Under the pieces are notes generated by a model. It made no database searches, was not told the DNA's origin, and saw nothing but the letters and a program-made list of their open reading frames with translations. The position numbers were made by a program, and so were the translations under genes. Below are positions 42,966 through 56,714 of a stretch of DNA of 64,000 nucleotides, one piece after another. Each line of letters begins with the position of its first letter. Position 1 is the first letter of the stretch. Origin of the DNA: Lasiosphaeris hirsuta (taxonomy: Eukaryota > Ascomycota > Sordariomycetes > Sordariales > Lasiosphaeriaceae); contig JAUKUA010000001.1 of the NCBI GenBank assembly GCA_030549175.1, positions 620,001 through 684,000 of the forward strand. Reading direction: 5' to 3'.

Positions 42966-44061
42966 TCAGTCCTTCCACGCCTTGTACACGATGCGGCATC
43001 CGTACTTCTCGCCCTTCTTCAGGAGCATCTGGCTCTTCCAGTCGTCCACATTGGCGGCGTTCACATATCGGCTGGGCTCAACGCAGAACCCGCTGCGGGC
43101 GCCACGGGCGGGTAGCCCTGCCACCGCCGGTACCTCGATGTACTTGCCAGTGTAGAACTGGAACGCGGGCTCTGTGCTATAAACCTCGAGGTGGGTCTTG
43201 GACTCGGGGTGGAATGCCGTTACGAGCTTGTTCAGGGGCGAGGAGCGGGTGTCGATGGGGATCGCGTTCGCGGCCTCGTTGATGACGAAGCAGTCATCGA
43301 TATCCGGCTCTACGGGGCCCAGTGTGAATGCCTTGTTGCCCTCGACCTTGCTGAATGCGGTGGGACCGCCCGTCGGGATACCGCCGTCGTCGACTGGGAG
43401 GTAGGTGTTTGTGGCTAGGGTAATGACCGTCCCCTCGATCGAAGGTCCGCCCGTCAGGTTAAAGTAGCTGTTGCGCCAAATTGTCAGCTCTGACATCAGC
43501 CCCCCTGAATTTTCAGGGGCCCGAAACTTACGAGTGGTTCGTCATGTTGATAACCGTCTCATCCGCCCCATCAACCAGCTCCGCCTCATACTCAATCCCC
43601 AGCAAGATAGCTTCCTTCCCGTCCACATTCTGAGCGCCCACTGTGTACACCACGCTCGCCTCTACCTTCCCCGGGAAACCCTCATCCCCATCCGGACTCA
43701 CCAGGTTGAACTTGACACTCTCCCCACCATCATCGAGCTTCCCAGCCCCAGGGATCTCGAGGATACCCACAGGCTTCGGGCCCTCCCAGATCTTCTTGCC
43801 CCAGCCGAGGACGCCGCCGTGCAGGTTGTTAGGCCCGTTGTTGGCGGCGAGGGCGTACGACTTTCCGCCGTTGAGGTTGTTGATCTTGGCGCCGCCAATG
43901 CGGTTGGCCACGCGCCCGATCGTCTCGCCGAAGAAGGGGTCGTTGTGGCTCTCGTACAGCGACTGCGCCGGGAAGCCCTGGACAATGTTGGTGCCGCCGA
44001 CGCGCAGCTCTTGGATGATGGCGCCGAGGGGGAGGAAAGAGACGGGTGCTTCGTCGGCCAT
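42966..44061 (-). CDS. Aldose 1-epimerase (galactose mutarotase family)
   Basis: A 343-residue enzyme that interconverts alpha and beta anomers of aldoses in sugar catabolism. Exons on the minus strand 44061-43532 and 43467-42966, with a 64-nt intron (GTAAGT ... ACAG). The splice junction creates NMTNHSYFNLTG, whose His176 is a catalytic-site residue; the catalytic Glu307 is in FCVEPSRY. Other family motifs: GETIGRVANRI, NNLHGG, SPDGDEGFPG and FQFYTG. No signal peptide, so cytosolic. The gene ends only 100 nt from the stop of DNA ligase I, with convergent orientation. Confidence 0.95.
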
Positions 44062-45927
44062 TTTTTACTCGGTGAGATGGGTGTTTGGGGTGATGATGTC
44101 AGAGGAATTGGAGTTGGTTTGGAGGTTGGAGATTTAGAGGAGCTCAGGGTGTTGAACGAGACGAGATCGGATCACAGATCATCCTGGACCCCGCGCCGTT
44201 TCCCATTTTCGAGCAATCTAATCGAAACAAGAACGGCTGTCGCACATGACGACAAGTTGATTCTATTCAGGCTATTCTAGCTTCTCCTCTTTCCTTGGCT
44301 TAGTGGTGCACCTTTGCCCGACCCCGAATGGTGGGGTGAGGGCGGGGTAGCTCTGGAGATGTCTGGAGACGCGCCCTGCCGTGTCTAGGAGCCGTATCAA
44401 GTCTTGGGCGATTGATTGGGACTTTGTCCCAGGCCCATTTTGCCCATTTTTGACACTGCTCTTCTCAATGTGGTAAACAACGACGACTTGCCAGTCCCGG
44501 GGGTAATTCCAGGCTTCCCAGATGCACTTCCTTGCTTAGTAAGCAGCCACCCAACATCACAGCCGCTAGCAGGCGGGAATGTGAACCTCCATTCATGAAG
44601 CGGCCCCGTCGACCCACACCAAAACAGCCCCAAGTAGCACATCGAACCCGGAATCCACACGGTGCTTACTACATTATTATCTAGTCCTCGGCGAGTCCCT
44701 ATCATTGCGACCTAAGAAAGAAGTGCCGAAATGGCTCAAGCAATTGCTACAAAGTCGACGACCACTTTCTCGCAAACAAATTAGTGGCCATGAACGGATC
44801 CAGAGTAAGTAGCGTGAATGTTTCCTCAGTCAAATTGTGAATATAGCTGCGCTTTGTAGACATAATGGCCCATTCATATGTCAGGTCAGACGGGAAAAGG
44901 GGGAAGGAAAAAGGAACGGGGCTGATCTTACCACCGAAAAAGAAAAAAAGAAAAAAAGAAAAATTCATCATGCTTGGATCTTTGGTCAAGCACGCTGATG
45001 GTGTGGGGGACGAACTCCACATGAACTGTTCCTATCCACCGAATTTCAAAGAACGCGACTGTGTATCGGGGTGGTTGGCTCAAAACATCGTACCCCGTTC
45101 CAAAGGCGGTGCTGCAGGTTATGCCGTCACCAGACCACGGAATACATCAATCATCTGTGACTTTAAGCACGATATGGTTATCTAAGGTGGCAATGCTTTA
45201 ATGCTCAGAAAGGCTGCGTCCTTTTGGTTGTGCTGCAACATTACGGCTTGCTCCTCTGCATTCCTCCGTTTCTTATCGGGGAACCAAGATGCACTTCGCA
45301 GCCAGTACAGTGACACACGAATCAAGACATCCGTACAGCGGCGCAGCCCGGACTGTTTGCTAGCGCCCAGATTGGGAGTTTGGGTTTGCATACGGCATGG
45401 CTTTCAGTAATTTATGACACAGAACAAACTTCAAAATTATATTCTGCAGTACTGGAGTTTAGTAGGCTCCCAATATGGCACGTGATTTGCGGAAGAGCCC
45501 GAATACCAATCTACCAAGAAGTGTTCCTAGTGTCAAAATGGAAGCGGCTAGACTAGGGGAAATGCCTGCATTGACGATATCGTAACCACCAGCGTGACAC
45601 CCATCGCGAAAACTAAATGTTGCTCAGTGCATAAACGCAATATCTAGTATCACTGTGTACATATCTAGTATTACCACTATCTAGTTACACTGTATACGGC
45701 GGTAGACATCATTTCACCACAATCAGGAAGCGATACAAAGAAACGAAGTGTATGATGTAAACGGGTATGTACCGTGAACTATAGAAAGTTTGTAAACAAG
45801 TTGCTGTAAGTAATAGCGAGTAAAGATTGTCAGGAAGGACAGGATAGTTTTGAAATGAGAGAGAATCAACATGAGGGGGAAGCTGTAATTCAAAACGACT
45901 TCCACAAAATAGTGAGTTGAGTAGTTG
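44062..45927. other. Intergenic
   Basis: About 1.9 kb upstream of the epimerase gene and downstream of the secreted-protein gene. Contains an A-rich tract with scattered G (about 44937-44964). No gene recognised. Confidence 0.5.
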
Positions 45928-46701
45928 TTAATCAATTGAGGTAGTGTTGGAGTAGGGCGTGCCAGTATTTGCGGTGGCAATGTGGAAACCGTGAACTGCC
46001 TGGCGGAAGTGAGTGTCGACTTGGGATTTTTGATTGGCCGTCTGCTGGCTGTACGCAGTATCGTCGGGGAAAATGGCCATGACCTGGAAGAGTAGGGCGT
46101 CGACCACGACAGCTACCTCGTGTATGGCAGCAGGAATTCGGAACTCGGCTTGCTTGTCGAGTTGAATCAGTGTGGGGGCTGATTCGGTCACTGCGTCCAT
46201 GAGCTCGAAGAGGCCCTGCACGAACTTGCGAGGGGACAACGTTAGACCGGGAGTGCTGACGGGTGCTCGAGAGGCTGGTCAAAAGAAAATTGATTGATGC
46301 AAAAAGCTTACATATGAATACGATTCGTAAACGTATTGTTGGTCTCCTGGGGCTGTGACGACTGATGACCGAATCATAACAGAGATGTTGGAGAGGCACG
46401 AGTCCGACATGTCATTGAATTCGTCGAGAATGTCCTACACACCTCGAGGTGAGCTTGTGACACCGTCGGAAAGACAGGATGGGTGGGCGTGTACTTGGAA
46501 GGGCCCGGGGTTCCGCAATGACGTGACAACATTGACAAGATCTTTCAGATCAAAAGCCATACGAGCGAGACCGTTACACGCGAGCGCGATCTCGGGAGCA
46601 GACATAACCCCGGTGACAGGTGTCACTGACATGAACGCCCCGAGAAGCAACACGAACAGGGCCTGGACGAGGCCGCCCGGAGAAACAAATATGCACTTCA
46701 T
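45928..46701 (-). CDS. Small secreted protein, unknown function
   Basis: A 208-residue protein from three exons on the minus strand: 46701-46495, 46434-46312 and 46224-45928. Introns are 60 nt (GTACAC ... GTAG) and 87 nt (GTAAGC ... CGCAAG); all exons are whole codons. The N-terminus is a signal peptide (MKCIFVSPGGLVQALFVLLLG to about SVTPVTG). The mature part is predicted helical, with few cysteines and repeated hydrophobic heptads (FVQGLFELMDAVTESAPTLIQLDKQ, IHEVAVVVDALLFQVMAIF). The all-helical, low-cysteine layout recalls HsbA/cell-wall galactomannoprotein-type secreted proteins, but similarity is not strong enough to assign. The second acceptor could instead be a few bases downstream. 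No gene neighbour hints at function. Confidence 0.6.
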
Positions 46702-49544
46702 TTTGCTCGAGACGTGTTGCGCGCAGAGGCGGTGGATCACAAATGAGTGGACGAGGGCGAATAATCGAGCCCTCACAGTAAGGCTAAAAGAGCGACTGAA
46801 GAAAAGATCGTCGGATCAAGCGAGTGAAGAGTCTAAGCCATGAGGCGAGCAAGACACGTAGGAAGACGACGCCAAAGGAGTGGCGGCAACAGAGTGTCAG
46901 AGAAGCAGGAAAGGTTGATGGAGCCAGGGGACTGTGACCGACGGTGAGCGAGGGCACAGCCTTGCCGGCGCTCCAGGAGATACGCTAGAAATTCAGAAAC
47001 CCAGAACGAGACGAGGTGGCCCGTGATGGACCAAGCAAGGAACAAGGAGAAGTGAAGGACCTCGCAGCTTCCAAGCCGGTGGGCTGCGGCTCAAGTGGAC
47101 CGATGCGCTGGGTGGCAACCCTAGAAAGACCCCGTCGGAGTGGAAATGTCAGGAAATGTCAGAGCAGATGTGCGTTCCAGGGGCCAGGGGACCCGGCGAG
47201 GCGCGGCGAGCGAGGCAGAATGGATGCCTCGATGCTTTTCACACTCAGATTCGCGCTCACAGGGGTGGGGGGAGGGGAGGGATCCTGGTCAGCCAGGGCA
47301 GGGGCCACTGCCGACGAGGTGGTTGCGTGGGATGTCACTTTTTCTGTCGCTTGAGGTCACTAGAAGATCCAGCGAAAACGCCATTTGACCTAGCACAGTG
47401 TCCGTGTCGCGACTGCCGCTTGTGGCTATCTGCGCGGCGTCTCATGGGCCGTCGAAGACGCCCAGGGTGGGCAATGATTCGTAATTCGCACCCCTGCGCA
47501 TGCGGCTGATGGCTGGGTTCTATTGCCGCCCAACGGGCGCGATGCCCAAGGAAGACCAGCGCTTTCCGTGCACTTCCTACCTTGAACCGGGCTGCTCAGC
47601 CCTAGCGTTATCTGAAACCACAATTGATCTTCGCAGGGCCCCAGGGCACGTACTGTGCCAAGTGTGAAAACTGCGTAGTAGACCGGGTAATGCCGATTTC
47701 CGATTCCAAAATTCTTATACTCATGTCCCAATGCGGTACTATTTTGCCAACGTCCGATGAGCACCGGCGCGCTATCAGGCTCGGACCGTAATGGTTGCCT
47801 GACAGCTGCCTCAACCGTTTCGAAACGAGGAGTCACTCGGTGACCGACACAAGAGAGCGAATTATAATTCTCAAATTTTTTTTTTCTTTTCAAAGCGGTA
47901 CGGCCCGGAGTCCCGCACTGTCCGGCTCATTCACTATAAACAAATAAGGGCAGTCCCTGGAGCCTCGCGTTACACTGGACACTGACTGGAGTGATGGGAG
48001 ATGCGGCTGAGCAGTGGACACACAAGGACCCAAATTCGAATTCCTAGTCGCCAAGGAGGCCGAGCAAGATCAACCTAGAAGCGATGCGCTGTGCTGGCGA
48101 CCACTGGATGACGGTGCCTCGCGCGGTTTGCTCCTTTCCTTGCCAAGTTTTCATCCAGTAGCATGGAACGTATGTTTTCTCGTTTGTTCCTGCAGAATTT
48201 TTGTGAGCATGTGCATTGGCGCTGTGGTGTCGGGTGCCCCTGCATCCGTGTTTCCCTGTTTGTCGCACATTTCGCTTTTCTTTTCTGTCTTCCGTTTTCT
48301 CTCGATTATCAGAAACCAGTCAAAAAAACGTTGTGGGCGGAACATGGCCACCCAATGAATGCACCTATCGGCCCCTGATGAGTGATATATCGCACCCGAT
48401 CAAGGGATCCGCTCCCGCTGACGCTCCAATTTTCCCAAAAAAAAAACATCTTTGGGTTGCGTCAGGGGTCTTCCTATCAGTCATCAGTCATGTTTCACTC
48501 AGATTCAACCCCCCCCCCACCCAGACGAGGCTCTGATCCCACTACGGATATGGACTGACATCTCAGCTTCATTACCAAGACGCAAAAATACCCACGAGGG
48601 GTTGATGCCAGGTGGTCAATGATAACAACGTCGAAGAGCCTGGCTCTTTGTGGTAATCCGCTCTCCATTTTGTGCCGTTTGCAGGAAGCTAACTTCACAC
48701 AGCACAACATCCAGGCGAGTCCTGCCACACTGCTGTTGTGCGCCATGTGGTGCGAGGTCACTAGAATTTATCCATCCGACTATCGAGAGACATGTCACCT
48801 TCGGCCCCGTCAAGCCCGCACGGCTAGTTGCCTCAACCCACCGCAAAAAATAGATTTCCCAGCTCAGCTGTGATCCATGCTCAACGCCATCCCAGGCAGG
48901 AGAAGCCGCAAAGACCACTGTTGACTGTATCCCCTGTGCCCGTTCCGGACGACTGTGACCCGGCTTCGAGTGGCGGCACCCAGAAACTCTGGCCAGACCG
49001 CCGCGTGGGCCGCCTCCTCCTCCTCTGCATTGCGCTCGGGAGATGAGAGTATCACCCCTTGCCGCGGTCGAGATGCACCCCTTGGGGGGGCACATCTTCA
49101 GCCCATCCGTGTTTCCCTGCAGCGCCTCTCCGCTGTCAATGGAACGGTGAATTATCGTCCCGACTTCCAGCCAGCCCTCGATGCCGTCGGTCTGGACTTG
49201 GACATGACGAACCATGCTGGGGTCCCTGAGCCGGGGTCGACGCTGTCGCCGCTCGCTTCCTGAGACTAGCGAACTGTGTCTTGACCCAGAATCCCAGGAT
49301 CTCGGGCAGGTTGCTTCAGCAGATGGCCCAGCCACGGGGCCCTGCCCCCCCCCCCCCCGGAAGGACCTCTATCAAAACCAAATCTGCTGTGCCGGATCAC
49401 CTTTCCTACTGTCTCTCCCCGTCGTGAGCCTTCTCCCGCCTTTTGGCATTCACGTTCTTTCATGTGGCAGGTCGTTCACATCCTTTCGTTTCCTTTTATC
49501 GTGGCGGCATACATGTCTGGTTGCTCCTTCGGTGTAAATCTGCC
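46702..49544. other. Long intergenic region upstream of glucan synthase
   Basis: About 2.8 kb, including the promoter of the secreted-protein gene and that of the alpha-glucan synthase. Contains several homopolymer runs (nine A at 48440, nine C at 48511, ten C at about 49347). A 239-codon minus frame at 48616-49335 has no recognisable domain. No supported gene. Confidence 0.45.
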
Positions 49545-52500
49545 ATGATGGGCTTGCCGATCAGATTCCTCGTTTCCCTCATTGCGTTTGCTCTTCCCAG
49601 TCTGTCGCTTCCATATCTCCCTGAACATGAAGACTACAACCTCAACCAGAACAAGACGGCTACGTCACCGCTCGACTACTGGGGGGAATGGCCTGACCAT
49701 GAATACCACCCATCACCAGAGAACTGGCGTATGCCATTCTACTCTCTTTTCCTTGACAGATTTGTAAATGGCGACCCATCGAATGATAATGCCAACGGAA
49801 CGGCATTTGAGGTTGACATCCTCTCCACCCAACTCCGGGCCGGCGGCGATATCGACGGCTTGGTAGACTCACTTGACTATCTCCAGGGCATGGGCATCAA
49901 GGTTGGCACATCACATCTTTCTTTGAGGATCCTGCTTACATCATGACAAGTCTCTCTACATATCCGGTAGTCCTTTCATCAATCAGCCGTGGTCAGCAGA
50001 CAGCTTCAGCCCACTCGATCTTACACTGTTAGACCGGCACTTTGGAACCATCGAGATATGGCGCCAAGCAATCACCGAGATCCATCGCCGCGGTATGTAC
50101 GTCGTGCTCGAGAACACGATGTCGACCATGGGTGATCTCATCGGCTTCGAGGGGTACTTGAACACCACAACACCATTCAGTTTTACCGAGCACAAGGCGA
50201 TATGGAAGTCTTCACGGCAGTACTGGGACTTCCAGGTCGGCGAGGAGACCGTCGACAACTGCGAGTATCCGAGGTTCTGGGATGAACACGGAGACCGAGT
50301 TGGCGAAAATGTGACTGCCTTAATGACTACCTGCCTGAACAGCGACTTCGATCAAGTGAGCGTCCATCCCCGCCCCCATAGAGCGCGGAAGCGCTGACAT
50401 TGACATAGTACGGGGACGTTGAATCATTCGGGAAGTACCCAGAATGGCAGAAGCAACTTTCTAAGTTCGGCTTTGTCCAGGATCGCCTTCGTGAATGGAG
50501 GCCGAGCGTGTTGGACAAGATAAAGCTCTTTGGCTGCATTACAATTGCCTCTCTTGATATCGACGGCTTCCGCATCGACAAAGCCCTCACTATCACTGTT
50601 GATGCCCAGGCGGAATGGTCAGAACACATGCGTGAGTGCGCCCGAAGTTTTGGCAAGGACAACTTTTTTATCCCCGGCGAAATTGTCGGCGGTAATGCCC
50701 TCGGTGCGCTCTACTTCGGCCGTGGCAAGGAGCCAGGGATGGCTGTCAAGACGGTGGAGGAGAGCTTCAATGCGACGAATGAGACGAGCCCGTCTTTGTA
50801 CGTTCGAACCAAGCACGCCCTTGACTCGGCCTGCTTCCACTACTCTGCCTACCGCGCGCTCACCCGATTCCTTGGTATCGATGGCCAGTATGGAGCTGAG
50901 ATGGATACAAGGCTGAACTGGGCCGAAGGCTGGGAAGACATGCTCCTGACCAACGACTTCACCAACGCCAACACTGGCAGGTTTGACCCTCGTCACATGT
51001 TCGGCGTCTCCAACCAAGATGTGTTTCGGTGGCCCTCAATCCTGAACGGGACGCAGAAGTATTTGGTTGGGGCATTCATCACATCATTGCTCCTTCCAGG
51101 AATCCCGATCATCAACTGGGGCGAGGAGCAAGCATTTTATGTGCTTGAGAACATCGCCGGCAATTATTTGTATGGACGACAGCCAATGACCTCAACTGTT
51201 GCATGGGAACTCCACGGATGCTACAAGGTTGGTTCCGAGAAGTATTTCAACTTCCCCCTGGATGCCGCCTTGTACGGATGCGACGATCCAAATGTCAGCC
51301 TGGACCACCGCGATCCCTCTCACCCAATCAGGGGTGTTGTGAAGCGATTGTTGGAACTGCGCACCACATACCCGGTTTTGAATGACGGCTTCGATATGAA
51401 ACAACTGTCGAACCACACTCATTGGATCTTCCTCCCAGGTTCTGAAGGTCAAGGGACAGAATTAGGCCTGTGGAGTAGCGTCAGGATGCCCCGTGATGGC
51501 CTTCAAGACTTCTCCTCCCTTCCCGGTGGCAATGAGAATGTGTGGCTCCTGTTTGGAAACGAAGAAGAGCCGACCGACTACACATTCAACTGCTCCGACT
51601 ACGGCACGGCACTAGTCTCCCCGTTTGCAGCAGGAGTCACCGTGAGGAACTTGTTCTACCCTTACGAGGAGTATTCCCTCAAAAAGTCCGCCCGAGCTTT
51701 TGAGACGAGCGGGAACGAGACGTCCTTCCACGGCTGCGTCGACAGCTTGAGAGATTTTCCAGCATGGGGATTCAAGGCCCTCGTCCCCACAGAAAGCTGG
51801 GTTGTTCCCACGCCAGTCATCACCAAATTCCTACCCGGTCACGACTACAGGTTGGAGTCTGCACCCAATGGGGCGACGTCAGCTGAGATCCAGCTGCAAT
51901 TCTCGCAGAAGATGGATTGCGACTCCGTGCTCAACTCCGTTTACATCACCTCCGATACGACCAATGGAACGCTCCTGACTCTCAATAGAGCCTCTGTCAG
52001 ATGTTTCGACATTGATATAGCCAAACCCCAATTTGTTGGCCAAGCACCATCAGTCTGGGGGTTTGCGGCGACGATCAGTCCCATTCCTGAAGGAGTTCAT
52101 AGGATCACTGTCAAGAATGCGACAGATAACACCAAGACGACCAGCACTGGTGCTACTGATCATTTCTTACTACGAGTCGGTAAACTCAACAATCCTATTG
52201 TCTTCCCGAGGCATGCCAATTACTCGCAAGACTTGGTTTATCGTCGGGGTGAGGACCTGTTTGTCCGTCACAGTGCAGCCGGCGCAACGCAGTTCCGCTG
52301 CTCGCGGACTTGGGGCTCGTCGTGGACAAGCTGGCTCAACTACACCGGCGAGGATTCGAAGCTCCCTGCAAAGAACTGGACTGGCGCGGCTCTCCAGGAC
52401 TGGTCGAGCGAGCACGTCATCTGCCAATACTACAGCAAACTTGCGGGAAGCAGTCATCATCAACAAGAGGGCGATTTGGATTTGTCGTACCTGCCTCGTC

Positions 52501-55500
52501 GTTTCCCCCACCTGTTCATCAATGGCCATTTCAACGCTTTTGGATTTGACTCTGGGATTCCAAATATGATGGAACAGAGCAACAACAATGGCACGTGGGG
52601 TATTGACGTCATGGCTGAATGGCCGACTGCCCTGCAGTTCAATGTTTGGGGACTGAATCCCGATGGGCTGCCTGACCAAACAATGCTCTTTGGTGATGTC
52701 AACTTTGATCATGTTCTGGACAGACTCCCGCCTGGATCGCTCAGACAGAACGTCGTCAACATTACCAAATCCCCACCTTCCCCGTACATTGGGTGGCGCT
52801 TCGAAGTTGACGATAAGACCATGAAGTACAACACTTTCCCGGTTGGAAGCAGGTCTCGACAGATCGCAATCTTTTCCTTGATGTGGCTACTACCGCTTAT
52901 GGGTGGCTGGATTGTCGTATTCATCTTCACCGGCTCGTTCTACAAGGTCAAGCACAATATCTCTGGTGCCGCTAAGGACCAGGGGATCTCCGAGAAGCTC
53001 CGCTCCGCCTTCGACCTCATGGGCAAACGGCCTTCATCTGGGTCATCGTCCGAGGACGAACATACCAGATCCAACACGGAGAATGCCATCAGTCGAAGCA
53101 CAGGCGTTGAGATGCTTGGAGCGGAGATGGGTGCGCCTAGGAAGAAGGTCCTTATTGCTACCATGGAATATGATATTGAAGACTGGCAAGTCAAGATCAA
53201 GATTGGCGGTCTTGGTGTCATGGCTCAATTGATGGGCAAGGCCCTCGGACACCTCGATGTCATCTGGGTCGTCCCGTGCGTGGGCGGATTGGAGAACCAG
53301 CATCGCAATGGCTACCCCACTGACGAACCAGCTGAGCCAATGCTCATCACGATTTTCGGATCGCAATACACGGTTGAAGTTCAGTACCACACCCTTCGCA
53401 ACATCAAGTACGTCCTGCTGGATGCCCCGGTCTTCCGTCTTCAAAGTCCATCCAAGCCATACCCGGACCGTATGGATGACCTCGACAGCGCTATTTATTA
53501 CTCTGCCTGGAATCAGTGCATTGCTGAAGCCTTGAAGCGATTCAGCCCTGATATCTACCACATCAACGACTTCCACGGGGCCCTGGCACCCCTCTATCTT
53601 CTACCCAAGGTCATTCCGTGCTGCTTGTCTCTGCACAATGCTGAATTCCAAGGCATGTGGAGTCTGGGTACCCCCAAAGAGAAGCAGGAGGTGTGCAATG
53701 TTTTCAACCTGGACCAAAAGATCGTTGAGCGCTTTGTGCAGTTTGGTGAGGTCTTCAATCTCCTTCATGCTGGAGCGAGCTATCTGAGAGAATTCCAACA
53801 CGGTTTCGGCGCGGTCGGCGTGTCCAAAAAATACGGCAAGCGATCATTTGCTCGCTACCCCATTTTCTGGGGTCTTTCCAAGATTGGAAGCCTTCCGAAC
53901 CCCGATCCATCAGACACAGCCGAATGGTCACCCGAGTTGGAGGCAGCTTCTCACGCGGAAGAAGTCGAGATCGACGGCACCTTTGAGTCTGGCCGTGGAG
54001 AGCTGAGGCGTCAAGCACAGGAATGGGCTGGGCTGGAGCAAGATCCAGACGCCGAGCTTTTTGTCTTTGTCGGTCGTTGGTCTATGCAAAAGGGCGTGGA
54101 TCTCATCGCCGATGTTTTCCCCTCCATCCTCGAGCACCATTCCAAGGTCCAATTGATCGCTGTTGGTCCTGTCATTGACCTTTACGGAAAGCTGGCAGCG
54201 ATCAAGCTCGAGCGATTGATGGAACAGTATCCTGGCCGTGTCTACTCCAAGCCCGAATTCACCCAGCTGCCACCCTACATCTTCAGTGGCGCCGAGTTTG
54301 CTTTGATCCCATCCAGAGACGAGCCCTTTGGCCTGGTTGCTGTGGAATTCGGCAGAAAGGGCGCCCTCGGTGTTGGCGCTCGTGTCGGTAAGTTTTGTCC
54401 CAAAGGAGCTGAAATATGCGGTGGCTAACTTCATGATAGGTGGCCTGGGTAACATGCCAGGATGGTACTACACTGTTGAATCCACATCAGCAAAGCATCT
54501 TATCAGCCAGTTCAAGGATGCCATTCAGGGGGCGCTTTCCTCTGACGCTGAGACGCGTGCCAAGATGAGAGCGGTCTCGGCGAAGCAGCGTTTCCCAGTG
54601 GCGAGATGGGTGGAAGAGATTGGAGAGCTACACAACACATCAATGGCAAAGTCGCAGAAGTACCGCGATAGACCCGGCCACCTGAACCTCGCAACTCTTT
54701 CGAAGCTCCACCTCTCCCGCCCAGCATCGCCAGCGCAATCTGACCATGACCCGCGTCCTGTCACACCCACTTCATTCCTTACCCCGTATGGCATCGTTCC
54801 CGGCTCAGCAACAATTCCTAACCCCGGAGCTGACACATGGCCCCTGGCCCCCCCGACCATGAGCGTGGATGAGCGGCGACTTTCCAGTATCTCAATCGGA
54901 TCGGTTACCAAAGGAAGAACCAACTTTGCGCTGCAAAAGGTGGACCCCTTCTTCACTGACGCTGACGGCGAATATACCGAAGAGTTCAAGAAGAAGCTCT
55001 CTCAGTTGGATCCCAAGAACTCTGAGACAGAACTTTGCATTGAACAACATCTTGTCCGTTCTGAAAAGAAATGGTTTGAGGAGTACAAGATTTTGAAACT
55101 GGGACTCTCATCGCGCAACACATCGAAAATGTCTCTCGCCGAACCTTCACCTTTGCCAGCCCCCCCCCCAATTCCCAAAGATTTTTGGATGTTCCGAGCC
55201 GGCCCGCAAGCGTCTACACTCCTAGCGTTTTGTCATCGGTATACTCGGCCGACGAGGAAGATCACCAGCATGAGCCTTCGGCAAGACCTTATGTGTCCGA
55301 GTTCGACACCGATGATGTTCCAAACCACTCTGAATTCTACGCCACTCCACTTCAACGATTCATGCTCCGCAAGGTCTTCGACTGGCCTGTGTACACTATA
55401 ATTCTTGCCCTTGGCCAGATTCTGGGTGCAAACTCGTACCAAATCTCACTCCTCAACGGCGAGCAGGGTCAGACCGCGACCATGCTGTACACGATTGCGT

Positions 55501-56714
55501 CTATCTATTTGGGAACATCGATCCTCTGGTGGATTGCCTTCCGCCGCCTCAAGTCGGTCTGGGTGCTCTCCGCGCCTTTCGCCATTTACGGTCTTGCATT
55601 TATCTTTGTCGGATGTGCTCCCTTTGCGGAATCCGGCTACCCTCGCGGAACGCTGCAGAAGGTCGCCTCTGGACTTTACGCAGCAGCATCCTCGAGTGGA
55701 TCCATGTACTTTGCGCTCAACTTTGGCGACGAAGGCGGTGCCCCTGTGCGGACCTGGGTCATGAGGGCATGTGCAGTTCAAGGTATCCAGCAGATTTATG
55801 TCAGCGCTCTCTGGTACTGGGGGTCACTTCTCGCCTCGTATGACAGCAATGGGATTCCAACAGCTCGGGCTGCCGACGCTGTCATCAGCTCCATATGCCT
55901 TCCCATCGCGGCGATTCTTATCGCGCTCTCGGTCGCTACTTACTTCGGCTTGCCCGAGTATTACCGCCAGACACCTGGCTCCATCCCCTCATTCTTCAAG
56001 TCCATCTTTCGGCGGAAGCTCATCATTGTAAGTTGTCTAACTCATCTACCATCAAACGACTTGCTCACATTGGAAATGCAGTGCTTCCTCGTATCTGTCG
56101 TCATCCAGAACTATTGGCTCTCGTCCGTCTACGGCCGGAGCTGGCGCTTCCTCTGGACGACGTCACACGCCTCGGCATGGCAAATTCTCATCCTCGTCGT
56201 TTTCTTTTTTGGTGTTGTTTGGATCGCCCTCTTCATGCAACTCGCACACTTGTCGCGCGAGCATAGCTGGCTCTTCCCCGTGCTGGCTATCGGCCTCGGG
56301 GCCCCACGGTGGGCGCAGATCTTCTGGGGTGTCTCAGGCGTCGGGACCTCACTGCCCTGGGCGTTTGGCGACTCGTCGGCGGGTGGCGCCCTCGTCTCGC
56401 GCGCGCTCTGGCTGTGGCTGGGGGTCCTCGATGCGCTGCAGGGTACGGGTGTGGGTATGATGCTGCTTCAGACGACGACACGGTTCCATAACAATTTCGC
56501 GCTGGTGGCGGCGCAAGTGCTCGGTTCGGTCGCGACGATGGTGGGACGCGCGACGGCGCCTGATGCTGTTGGGCCTGGGCCCGTGTTTCCTAATCTGGCG
56601 CTGAGCCTGGATGGGCTGGGCAATGGTTGGTTTTGGGTATGTCTGCTGATGCAGATTGGTATTTGCGTCGCGTTTGGCACGTTTTTCAGGAAGGAGCAAC
56701 TGAGCAAGCCGTGA
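49545..56714 (+). CDS. ags1: Alpha-1,3-glucan synthase (apparent frameshift at poly-C)
   Basis: Very large membrane enzyme, about 2,320 residues, making cell-wall alpha-1,3-glucan. Exons: 49545-49901, 49951-50355, 50409-54387, 54440-56027 and 56082-56714. Signal peptide MMGLPIRFLVSLIAFALPSLS. An extracellular amylase-like GH13 domain follows (HRRGMYVVLENT, LDIDGFRIDKA with the nucleophile Asp, FIPGEIVGG with the acid Glu). Then comes a membrane span (IFSLMWLLPLMGGWIVVFIF, about nt 52870-52930) and a cytosolic GT5 synthase domain (KVLIATMEYDIEDW, KIGGLGVMAQLMG, NDFHGALAPLYLL, SRDEPFGLVAVEFG). The end is a multi-helix putative export domain (DWPVYTIILALGQILGANSYQI to FFRKEQLSKP). The frame changes by one base at a run of ten C (55160-55169). 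One extra C would give PSPLPAPPPNSQRFLDVPSRP and a continuous protein. Either an assembly error or a real lesion in a non-conserved linker. Confidence 0.93.

Noticed and set aside
48616..49335. 239-codon open frame on the minus strand upstream of the glucan synthase
   Set aside because: Composition looks like a reverse frame of non-coding DNA, with no domain, no signal peptide and no supportive splice sites.
56028..56081. Reading the 54-nt segment in the glucan synthase as coding, since it is in frame and has no stop
   Set aside because: GTAAGT donor, CTAAC branch and GCAG acceptor, and removing it gives family-like sequence (RRKLII then CFLVSVV).
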